Origin: Poindextera sp035295705
GTDB taxonomy: Bacteria > Pseudomonadota > Alphaproteobacteria > Caulobacterales > Caulobacteraceae
Assembly: GCA_035295705.1 (NCBI GenBank)
Contig: DATGIN010000154.1
Location: forward strand, 1-6,666
Length of the DNA stretch: 6,666 bases
Direction of reading: 5' to 3'
The notes under the pieces are model-generated. The model saw nothing but the letters and a program-made list of their open reading frames with translations, made no database searches and was not told where the DNA came from. Position 1 is the first letter of the stretch; every line of letters begins with the position of its first letter. Position numbers and translations under genes: made by a program. Shown piece by piece: positions 1 through 5,610 of the stretch.

Positions 1-192
1 CTGGCAGAGGCGCGCGATCGCCGCGGAGGCCTTGCGCTGCAGGTCGTCGATCTCGACGAACTCGCCGAGGATGGCGCTGACGGCCTCGACGGCCTCCGGC
101 ACGACGATTGAGGCGCCGAGCGCGGTCATCGTGCCCGAGACGTTGATGACCGGACGAACGCCCAGCCGCGTGCGGATGTCGGCGGCGCTCAT
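1..192 (-). CDS. SelA-like PLP-dependent enzyme, N-terminal fragment
   Basis: Only the first 64 codons lie in the window; the gene continues past the left edge. The protein opens with an Arg-Leu-Gly stretch, then VINVSGTMTALGAS (residues 15-28) and a helix-rich part with EAVEAV and VEIDDLQRKA. This is the characteristic N-terminus of the fold-type I PLP enzymes related to selenocysteine synthase SelA and D-glucosaminate-6-phosphate ammonia-lyase, often annotated as aminotransferase class V-fold proteins. The PLP-binding lysine would lie outside the window, so the reaction cannot be assigned. A true SelA is less likely because non-selenocysteine paralogues with this N-terminus are common. The ATG at 190-192 is preceded by GGAGGAG (complement of 205-211), 12 bases away counting from its last G. 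An in-frame GTG four codons upstream would overlap that SD, so the ATG is preferred. The gene is divergent from the Hsp70 gene. Confidence 0.72.
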   Translation of the reverse strand, partial: MSAADIRTRLGVRPVINVSGTMTALGASIVVPEAVEAVSAILGEFVEIDDLQRKASAAIARLCQ

Positions 193-204
193 GGTCGGCA
201 AACA

Positions 205-211
205 CTCCTCC
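205..211 (-). promoter_or_regulatory. Shine-Dalgarno of the SelA-like gene
   Basis: Read on the minus strand this is GGAGGAG, the best ribosome binding site in the window. The distance to the ATG at 192 is slightly long. It supports the ATG over the in-frame GTG four codons upstream, which would sit on the SD itself. Confidence 0.6.
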
Positions 212-361
212 GGCGAGTGGGCGATTCCCGAACCTTTTGCCCAGACGGCGTTCGAATGAAAGCCTCGGGCCGGTCCCCGCCGCTTGCTTCGGCTTGACGG
301 CGACGCTGGCAAACGGCAAAGACGCCGCCCCTTTGAAAACCTGACGAACTTCAGAAGGCGA

Positions 362-380
362 CGCGGGGCGCATCCCCGCG
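362..380 (+). promoter_or_regulatory. GC hairpin just upstream of the Hsp70 start
   Basis: CGCGGGG (362-368) and CCCCGCG (374-380) are perfect inverted repeats with a 5-base loop (CGCAT), giving a 7-bp all-G/C stem. It ends 9 bases before the ATG at 390, where the ribosome binding site would normally lie. No SD is visible in the remaining gap (CCGGTCGGC). In RNA the stem would be stable and could limit ribosome access, or it could be a binding site or chance in GC-rich DNA. No U-run follows, so it is not a classic terminator. Confidence 0.35.
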
Positions 381-389
381 CCGGTCGGC

Positions 390-1691
390 ATGTCTGCTCC
401 CGTGCTCGGCATCGACTTCGGCACGACCAACACCGTCGTCTCCGCGCTCGGCGGCGACGGGCAGGCGGCGCTCGCCCGTTTCGCCTTCGAGGGCGACGCC
501 TCGACCACCTTCCGTTCCTGCCTCAGCTTCTGCGGCGACGAGAGCGCGCCGCGCGGGCGGATCGTCGAAGCGGGTCCCTGGGCGATCGACGCCTACCTCG
601 AGGATCCCGGCGCGACCCGCTTCATCCAGTCGTTCAAGAGCTTTGCGGCCAGCGCGACCTTCTCCGAAACCAGCATCCTGAACCGGCGCTACAAGTTCGA
701 GGACCTGCTCTCGACGTTCCTCCTGCGCCTGCGGGCGCACGCCGGCGAGGCCATGGCCGGGACGCCTACCCGCCTGATCGTCGGCCGGCCGGTGCGGTTC
801 GCCGGCGCCTACCCGGACCCGGCGCTCGCGCTGACGCGCTACGAGACCGCCTTCCGGCGTCTGGGGGTGGAGGAGATCCTCTATGCCTACGAGCCGGTGG
901 CGGCGGCGTTCTTCTTCGCCCGTAGACTGGAGGCGGACGCGACCGTGCTGGTCGGCGACTTCGGCGGCGGCACCAGCGACTTCTCGATCGTGCGTTTTCA
1001 GAAACGCCGCGGCGTGCTCGCCTCGAAGGGCCTCGGCCAGGCTGGCGTGGGCGTCGCCGGCGACGCGTTCGACTACCGGCTGATCGACCAGCTGGTCTCG
1101 CCGGCGCTCGGCAAAGGCTCCGCCTATCGCGACTTCGCCAACGTCGCGCCCGTTCCGGTCCGCTACTACGCGAGCTTCGCGCGCTGGGACCAGCTGGCGC
1201 TGATGCGCGCCACGCGCGACATGGCCGAGATCCGCGCGCTCGTGCGCAAGAGCCTCGAGCCCGAGAAGATCGAGCGCCTGGTCGAATTCCTGGACGGCGA
1301 GTACGGCTATTTGCTCTACCAGTCGATCTCGCGGCTGAAAGAGGCGCTGTCGGTGCAGCCCTCGGCCCGGTTCGTCTTCCACGCCGGCGACATCCGCATC
1401 GAGGCCGACGTCGAGCGGACGGACTTCGAGCGCTGGATCGCGCGCGATCTCGCGCAGATCGAGGCGGCGGTCGACGAGGCGCTCGCGAACGCCAGGCTCA
1501 GGCCCGCCGGCATCGACCGCGTCTTCCTGACCGGCGGCTCTTCGTTCGTGCCGGCGGTCCGGGCGATGTTCGCTGACCGCTTCGGGCCCGAGAAGGTCAG
1601 CACCGGCGCCGAGCTCGAGTCGATCGCCGCGGGGCTGGCGTTGATCGGCGGCGAGGCCGACCTCACGCCCTGGTGCGAACGGGCCGGATGA
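390..1691 (+). CDS. Hsp70 family protein, YegD-like, nucleotide-binding domain only
   Basis: This 433-residue protein has the actin/Hsp70 ATPase fold. Phosphate-1 is GIDFGTTNT (7-15). A connect-1-like EPVAAAF starts at 168. Phosphate-2 is VGDFGGGTSDF (188-198). The segment GVAGDAFDYR (221-230) matches the GG-DFD-R stretch after phosphate-2 in DnaK. The adenosine motif is FLTGGSSFVP (379-388). The protein stops soon after, so the C-terminal substrate-binding domain of DnaK is absent. Length and organisation match E. coli YegD, a soluble Hsp70-like protein of poorly known role; cytoplasmic ATP binding is expected. No signal peptide or membrane segment is seen. The ATG at 390 has no clear SD and sits just after a GC hairpin. 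It is the only plus-strand gene, with no dnaJ or grpE beside it in the window. Its last 29 bases overlap the convergent permease gene. The family is certain; the client or partner is unknown. Confidence 0.9.
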   Translation: MSAPVLGIDFGTTNTVVSALGGDGQAALARFAFEGDASTTFRSCLSFCGDESAPRGRIVEAGPWAIDAYLEDPGATRFIQSFKSFAASATFSETSILNRRYKFEDLLSTFLLRLRAHAGEAMAGTPTRLIVGRPVRFAGAYPDPALALTRYETAFRRLGVEEILYAYEPVAAAFFFARRLEADATVLVGDFGGGTSDFSIVRFQKRRGVLASKGLGQAGVGVAGDAFDYRLIDQLVSPALGKGSAYRDFANVAPVPVRYYASFARWDQLALMRATRDMAEIRALVRKSLEPEKIERLVEFLDGEYGYLLYQSISRLKEALSVQPSARFVFHAGDIRIEADVERTDFERWIARDLAQIEAAVDEALANARLRPAGIDRVFLTGGSSFVPAVRAMFADRFGPEKVSTGAELESIAAGLALIGGEADLTPWCERAG

Positions 1692-3060
1692 AGGCGAGCA
1701 CGATGCAAAGGACGATGGCCGGTATCGCGACCAGGCCGCAACAGACATAGAACAGCGCGTACGCGTCGAGCAGGCTTCGCCCCGGCTCCAGCGCCTCGAC
1801 CATCACCCCGGAAAAGCTCTTCACCGTCTTGCCTAGGAGCGCGAGCGCCGAGGTCAAGAGCGCATACTGGGTCGCGGTGTAGCCCAGGCTGGTCAGCGTC
1901 GACATGTAGGTGACGAGCGCAACGCCCGAAAAGCCGATCGCGAGCGAATCGAACCCCATCACCGTCGTGAAGGCGCTGAGGTGGATCGGCCCGAACGACA
2001 CGAGCGCGAAGTCGCCCCCGCGCCAGCCGAGAATCGCGAACGCGGCTATGGCCACCGGCTGGGCGACCGCGCCGACGACGAGGGTCGGATACTTCCCCCA
2101 GCGCAGCGCGGCGAACCCGCCCAGCGCAATCCCGATCAGCGTCCCGGGGAGGCCGACGAAGGTGCGGACGGCTGCGATGGTGTCGAGATCGATGTTGAGC
2201 GCGCGGTAGTAGGGTCCGGTCATCGGCCCGCGCATGTAGTCGCACAGGTGGTAGAGGCTGATCATCGCCAGCATCAACGCCGCCATGGCGAGGCCATGGG
2301 CGCGGAAGAACTCAATCAGCGGACCGAAGACCGCATCGTACGCTGACGCCAGCGGGCGGCGCGCCGCCTCCCTTGTCTTCTCGCGCATCACTTCGTCGGC
2401 GCGCGCCGGTTCACGCACGGCGAGCGCGGCGGCGACGCCGATCACCAGCAGGGCGGCGCAGGCGAGGTAGGAGATCGGCCAGCCGATACGCTTGGCCACG
2501 ACGAGGATGACCGCTTCGGTCAGCCACAGCGCCAGGCGGTAGCCGAGCGAATAGGCCGCGGTGAGCAGACCGAGCTCGTTGGCGTCCTCTGCCGTCTCGA
2601 TCCGCCATGCGTCGACGACCGTGTCCTGCGAGGCCCCGCCGATCGCCGCGGTGGCCGCGAAGGCGACGAACCAGCCGAGCTGGGCCTTTGGATCGATCAA
2701 GGCCATCCCGAGAAGGCCCGTGCCGACGACCGCCTGGGCGATGATCATCCAGCTGCGCCGGCGGCCCAGTCGGCCGACCAGGGGTGCGGGAATGCGGTCG
2801 ACGACCGCGCCCCAGACGAACTTGACCGTGTAGGCGAAGCCAACCGCGGAAATGAGCCCGATCAGCGCCACGTCGACCTTGCGGTCGGCGAGCCAGAACC
2901 CCAGCGTGTTGCCGATCAGGGCGAACGGCAGCCCGGACGATAGTCCCAGCGCCAGCATGAGCGCCACGCGCGGCCGTCCCAGCTCGCGCATGACATCGGC
3001 GGCCCGCCGACGCTTCGGTTTCTCGACGGCGTTCGAGGCTTCGAGCGCTTCCTCGGCCAA
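1663..3060 (-). CDS. AmpG-like MFS permease (muropeptide transporter family)
   Basis: This 465-residue inner-membrane protein has about 12 hydrophobic segments (roughly residues 31-55, 63-88, 104-122, 127-142, 163-187, 192-215, 255-276, 294-318, 324-346, 357-385, 396-422, 432-457). AmpG-family marks are the basic loop LGRRRSW (98-104), ASQDTVVDAWRIE (143-155) and YTATQYALL (394-402). AmpG imports anhydromuropeptides released from peptidoglycan for recycling, using the proton gradient. E. coli AmpG is somewhat longer, and alphaproteobacteria carry several AmpG-like paralogues, so the substrate is inferred. The N-terminus is a charged cytoplasmic tail (EKPKRRR). The start is TTG at 3060, supported by GGAGAG six bases upstream; the only other candidate is the ATG at codon 24. 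In frame upstream, the first stop is the kinase gene's own TAA. It lies 54 bp downstream of the kinase gene on the same strand and is probably co-transcribed. Its 3' end overlaps the Hsp70 gene tail to tail. Confidence 0.85.
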   Translation of the reverse strand: MAEEALEASNAVEKPKRRRAADVMRELGRPRVALMLALGLSSGLPFALIGNTLGFWLADRKVDVALIGLISAVGFAYTVKFVWGAVVDRIPAPLVGRLGRRRSWMIIAQAVVGTGLLGMALIDPKAQLGWFVAFAATAAIGGASQDTVVDAWRIETAEDANELGLLTAAYSLGYRLALWLTEAVILVVAKRIGWPISYLACAALLVIGVAAALAVREPARADEVMREKTREAARRPLASAYDAVFGPLIEFFRAHGLAMAALMLAMISLYHLCDYMRGPMTGPYYRALNIDLDTIAAVRTFVGLPGTLIGIALGGFAALRWGKYPTLVVGAVAQPVAIAAFAILGWRGGDFALVSFGPIHLSAFTTVMGFDSLAIGFSGVALVTYMSTLTSLGYTATQYALLTSALALLGKTVKSFSGVMVEALEPGRSLLDAYALFYVCCGLVAIPAIVLCIVLAFIRPVRTRA

Positions 3061-3066
3061 GGCATG

Positions 3067-3072
3067 CTCTCC
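3067..3072 (-). promoter_or_regulatory. Shine-Dalgarno deciding the TTG start of the permease gene
   Basis: GGAGAG on the minus strand lies six bases before the TTG at 3058-3060. An ATG at 3063-3065 is even nearer but out of frame. Between the kinase stop and this site no ATG or GTG exists in the permease frame, so the TTG is the best-supported start. Confidence 0.55.
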
Positions 3073-3078
3073 GGAGGA

Positions 3079-3112
3079 CCCGAGGCCCGCCGGGAGCCCC
3101 TCCCGACTCGGG
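3079..3112 (-). promoter_or_regulatory. Nested inverted repeat between the kinase and permease genes
   Basis: On the minus strand the outer arms are CCCGAG (3107-3112) and CTCGGG (3079-3084). The inner arms are CGGGAG (3100-3105) and CTCCCG (3091-3096) around a GGG loop. One unpaired base on one side and six on the other separate the two stems. The structure begins two bases after the kinase stop codon and ends six bases before the permease SD. There is no U-run, so a simple intrinsic terminator is unlikely. It could set relative expression through RNA stability, partial termination or SD access. Confidence 0.35.
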
Positions 3113-3114
3113 CG

Positions 3115-4653
3115 TTACGAGGCGACCTTGACCCGCGCCGCCGCCCCCGTCCAGCCGCCGCCGCTCCATTTCGCCAGCGCCTGGCGGAGCGCATCGGGGC
3201 TGAGCGGCTTGACCAGGAAGTCGTTCATGCCGGCCTCGAGACAGGCGCGGCGGTCATCCTCGAAGGCGTTGGCGGTCAGCGCGACGACGGGGCCGGAGAA
3301 TCCCCTGGCGCGCGCGGTGCGGGTCGCTTCCATGCCGCCGAGCTTCGGCATGCGCACGTCCATGAGGACGAGGTCGTAGGCGCCGCGACCGATGGCATCG
3401 AGCGCGGCTTCACCGTCCGTCACGTGGTCCACGCTGCAGCCCTCGCGCGCGAGCAGGGCGCGCGCCAGCAGGGCGTTGATGGGGTTGTCCTCGGCCAGCA
3501 AGATCCGTGCGCCCGACGCGGCGCTCGGCGCGACCGGCTCGGTCGGTGCGATCCGATCGTCCTCCAGCGAGCCGTTCCCGCCATGGGCGCCCTCGGCGGC
3601 GAGGACGCGGGCGGCCAGCGATGCGCGGCGGAGCGGCTTGATCAGGTAGCCGGCGAAGCCGGCGGCGCGGTAGCGGCCGATGCGGCCGCGCTCCTCGGGC
3701 TTCAACAGCACTATCGCGGGCCGCTCGGGCGCCACGAGGCGCCTTCTCCCACGTGCGGCAAGGGCCTGGTCGACCAACACCACGTCGGCGTCGCCGGTCC
3801 GGGCGAGCGCGTCACTCAGCCGCTCCGCCACGATGGCCTCCCCGCCGCAGGCTTCGATCTGCCGGGACGCCGCTGTGCGCACGATGGCGCTGGGCGACAC
3901 GACGGCGACGCGCCGGCCTTGCAGCGGTCGGTCACCTGAGGGCGACGCGGCTGGCGCGAACGGCGCCTCGAACCAGAAGTCGGCGCCGCGGCCAGGGGTC
4001 CCGCCGACGCCGAGTGCGCCCCGCATGGCGCGGGCGATGCGGCTGGCGATGGCAAGGCCGAGCCCCGCTCCGCCCAGTCGGGTTCCATGCGATGGATCCG
4101 CGTGGGTGAAGGCCTCGAAGATCCGGGCGCGCTCGGCGTGCGGCACGCCCGGGCCCGTATCGGACACGGTGAAACGGATGCGGCCGGCCTCGGCGTGCTC
4201 GGCGAGCAGCAGCACCCCCCCGGTCTCGGCGAACTTCACCGCGTTGCCGGCGAGGTTGAGCAGGATCTGCCTCAGGCGGCCCTCGTCGGCGAGGATCGAG
4301 CCGACGCCGGCGTCGACCGCCCAGCCGATTTCCAATCCCTTCTCGTGCGCACGCGGGCTCATGAGCTCGGCGACCGAGCGCAGCAGCGCCTCGACCTCGA
4401 CCGGCTCAGGATGCAGCTCGGCCGCTTCGGCGCCCAACTTGGCGTAGTCGAGAACGTCGTTGACCAGCCCCAGCAGGTGCTCGCTCGACTCGTTCAGCGC
4501 CGCCACGTAGGCGCGCTGCTCGGCCGTCAGCCGCGTGCCGGCCAGAAGGCGGGCCATGCCGATCACCCCGTTCAGGGGCGTGCGAAACTCGTGGCTTAGC
4601 GAGGCGAGGTGCTCCGGCGGGATGCCGTTCTCGGAGAGCGGGGAGGGCGTCAT
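3115..4653 (-). CDS. Sensorless hybrid histidine kinase with degenerate and canonical receiver domains
   Basis: This 512-residue protein opens almost directly with the HisKA domain: H-box SHEFRTPLNGV (20-30), predicted phosphorylated His21. The HATPase_c domain follows, with N-box LLNLAGNAVKF (131-141), G1 DTGPGV (165-170), F-box IFEAF (178-182) and G2 GGAGLGLAIA (194-203). Residues about 247-352 are a receiver-like module that keeps an Asp (295) and Lys339-Pro340 but has Ser-Pro at 253-254 where the acidic pair should be, so it is probably a pseudo-receiver. Residues 382-497 are a canonical receiver: Glu388-Asp389, phospho-acceptor Asp432 in MDVRMP, Thr460 and Lys482. No membrane segment, PAS or GAF domain is present, so the kinase should be cytoplasmic and get its input from a partner. 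An in-frame stop five codons before the ATG excludes a longer N-terminus. Phosphate probably moves from His21 to Asp432, then to an HPt protein encoded elsewhere. The gene lies just upstream of the AmpG-like gene. No SD is well spaced. Confidence 0.9.
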   Translation of the reverse strand: MTPSPLSENGIPPEHLASLSHEFRTPLNGVIGMARLLAGTRLTAEQRAYVAALNESSEHLLGLVNDVLDYAKLGAEAAELHPEPVEVEALLRSVAELMSPRAHEKGLEIGWAVDAGVGSILADEGRLRQILLNLAGNAVKFAETGGVLLLAEHAEAGRIRFTVSDTGPGVPHAERARIFEAFTHADPSHGTRLGGAGLGLAIASRIARAMRGALGVGGTPGRGADFWFEAPFAPAASPSGDRPLQGRRVAVVSPSAIVRTAASRQIEACGGEAIVAERLSDALARTGDADVVLVDQALAARGRRRLVAPERPAIVLLKPEERGRIGRYRAAGFAGYLIKPLRRASLAARVLAAEGAHGGNGSLEDDRIAPTEPVAPSAASGARILLAEDNPINALLARALLAREGCSVDHVTDGEAALDAIGRGAYDLVLMDVRMPKLGGMEATRTARARGFSGPVVALTANAFEDDRRACLEAGMNDFLVKPLSPDALRQALAKWSGGGWTGAAARVKVAS

Positions 4654-4656
4654 GAT

Positions 4657-4676
4657 GCGAGGAGCCTAGCTCCCGC
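4657..4676 (-). promoter_or_regulatory. Hairpin abutting the kinase start codon
   Basis: On the minus strand, GCG-GGAGC pairs with GCUCC-U-CGC around a UAG loop, giving eight base pairs with one bulged U. It ends three bases before the AUG at 4653. The only SD-like run (GGGAG) lies in its 5' arm, so folding would hide it. The loop UAG is also the in-frame stop that fixes the kinase N-terminus. It could be a translation-control element or the tail end of a weak terminator for the upstream thioesterase gene. Confidence 0.35.
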
Positions 4677-4706
4677 GGCTTAACGGCGCGTGTCGGCAGG
4701 CTCTTA

Positions 4707-4732
4707 CCGGTGACCGGTCATATCGCTGGTCA
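4707..4732. repeat. Cluster of three CYGGTSA 7-mers, possible operator
   Basis: CCGGTGA (4707-4713), CCGGTCA (4714-4720) and CTGGTCA (4726-4732) are near-identical 7-mers in the same direction; the first two are adjacent and the third follows a 5-base gap. TGACCGGTCA (4711-4720) is also a perfect 10-bp palindrome. They lie in the 85-bp gap between the thioesterase stop and the kinase start, where a promoter for the kinase would sit. I see no convincing -35/-10 pair, so a regulator site is only a suggestion. Confidence 0.3.
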
Positions 4733-4738
4733 GGCGCG

Positions 4739-5563
4739 TCACTCCGGCGCGCCCGGCTGGATCTCGCGGTACCAGGCGAGCTGTTCGCTGGTCGCCAGGA
4801 GCTTGCCGTCCCGGCTCCAATAGCTGGAGCGCTCGTCCGATGCGCCGCCGCCGCCGACGCGGCCCTCGCATTCCACCAGGATGAAGTCATCGCCGACTTC
4901 GGCGAGCTCCTCGGCCGTGGCGTGTAGGTAGGCGGTCAGCGAGAGCGTTGTGGTGCGGATCGCGTGGCCAAGCGCGTACATCGCGCGGGGCGCCGAGTTG
5001 TCTGTCGCCATGCCCAGCAGCGCCTTGTCGAACGGCCCCCGCAGCGAGCGCACCCAGGTCAGCGACCGAGAGCTAGCCCCCGGCGCCGGCGGAAATCCTT
5101 CCAGGCCACGGCGCTCGAACGTGGCGGCGCCGTAATGGCGCGCGCCTTCCGACATGACGGGGGCCGGCAGGCTCTCGGGGGCAGGCGCCTCCGGCATCGT
5201 CGCGAACGCGAACGCCGGCGTCTTCGGGCGGCGCGCCATGGTGACGATCGCGTGCACGCCGACGTCATCCGATCCGCCGGGAAGCAGCTCGACCTCCCAG
5301 ACGCCCACGGAGCCGCCTTGCCGAATCCGCTGCGTGCGAATGTCGATCGGCCCGGCCGGCAGGCCCGCCGCATAGGCGAGGGTCAGCGACAGCGGCTCGC
5401 CGAGCGCCTCCGGCTCGGCCTCCAGCACCCGGACGCAGAGCCCGATCGCGTAGCCGCCCCAGAGGCCGCCGCCTGGATTGGACCATTCCTCGCCGGCCAG
5501 CGTGGTCCATCGCCCAGGACCCACGGGCGTGAGCGGCATGTCGAGGGCATCGGACGAGCGCAT
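4739..5563 (-). CDS. Acyl-CoA thioesterase-like protein, double hotdog fold (TesB type)
   Basis: This 274-residue soluble protein has the layout of TesB-type thioesterases, two hotdog domains in one chain. The first spans about residues 12-112, with the WSNPGGGLWGGYAIGLCVRVLEAE region as the hotdog helix. The second spans about 150-267 and ends in the typical strand pair SSYWSRDGKLLATSEQLAWYRE. Such enzymes hydrolyse acyl-CoA to free acid and CoA in the cytoplasm. E. coli TesB uses an Asp/Thr/Gln triad. By eye, Gln261 (SEQLAWYR) matches the Gln, but the Asp position appears to be Ser208 in LSLTAYLH, so activity is uncertain. The ATG at 5563 is bounded by an in-frame stop three codons upstream, with only a weak purine stretch (AGAAAG) before it. 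It follows the serine hydrolase gene by 47 bp on the same strand and is probably co-transcribed with it. Substrate unknown. Confidence 0.8.
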   Translation of the reverse strand: MRSSDALDMPLTPVGPGRWTTLAGEEWSNPGGGLWGGYAIGLCVRVLEAEPEALGEPLSLTLAYAAGLPAGPIDIRTQRIRQGGSVGVWEVELLPGGSDDVGVHAIVTMARRPKTPAFAFATMPEAPAPESLPAPVMSEGARHYGAATFERRGLEGFPPAPGASSRSLTWVRSLRGPFDKALLGMATDNSAPRAMYALGHAIRTTTLSLTAYLHATAEELAEVGDDFILVECEGRVGGGGASDERSSYWSRDGKLLATSEQLAWYREIQPGAPE

Positions 5564-5610
5564 CGGCGCTTTCTAACCGGCCCCCGCTGCGTCGCGGAAG
5601 ACGTGATGCG

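Larger units (their letters stand above)
193..389. other. Divergent intergenic region between the PLP enzyme and Hsp70 genes
   Basis: These 197 bp must carry the promoters for both flanking genes, which are transcribed away from each other. I see no strong sigma-70 pair. TTGACG at 294-299 (plus strand) is a fair -35 box, but 17 bases downstream there is only CAAAGA, a poor -10. TTGAAA at 333-338 has no partner either. I could not match a heat-shock (sigma-32) promoter before the Hsp70 gene. A perfect GC-only hairpin (362-380) lies at the right end and is listed separately. No small open frame here looks coding. Confidence 0.5.

Noticed and set aside
294..322. Possible sigma-70 promoter (TTGACG then CAAAGA) for the Hsp70 gene
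   Set aside because: The -35 box is fair but the -10 matches the consensus at only two of six positions, so I mention it only within the intergenic entry.
284..925. Plus-strand open frame starting upstream of the Hsp70 ATG
   Set aside because: It is out of frame with the Hsp70 motifs, very Arg-rich, and has no recognisable domain.
351..1748. A 465-codon minus-strand open frame covering the whole Hsp70 gene
   Set aside because: It is exactly antisense to a gene with clear ATPase motifs. Its translation is rich in Arg, Ala and Glu with no recognisable domain, which is typical of shadow frames in GC-rich DNA.
2411..3169. A 252-codon minus-strand frame overlapping the permease in another frame
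   Set aside because: It is a frame-shifted reading of the permease gene, dominated by Arg and Gly, with none of the hydrophobic pattern of the true frame.
3064..3939. A 291-codon plus-strand open frame antisense to the kinase receiver domains
   Set aside because: The opposite strand encodes well-conserved receiver motifs, and the plus-strand translation has low-complexity Arg/Ala/Gly composition.
5564..5610. Possible terminator or promoter between the serine hydrolase and thioesterase genes
   Set aside because: The 47 bp hold only a short 4-bp stem and no U-run or promoter boxes. Read-through from the upstream gene is the simpler view.
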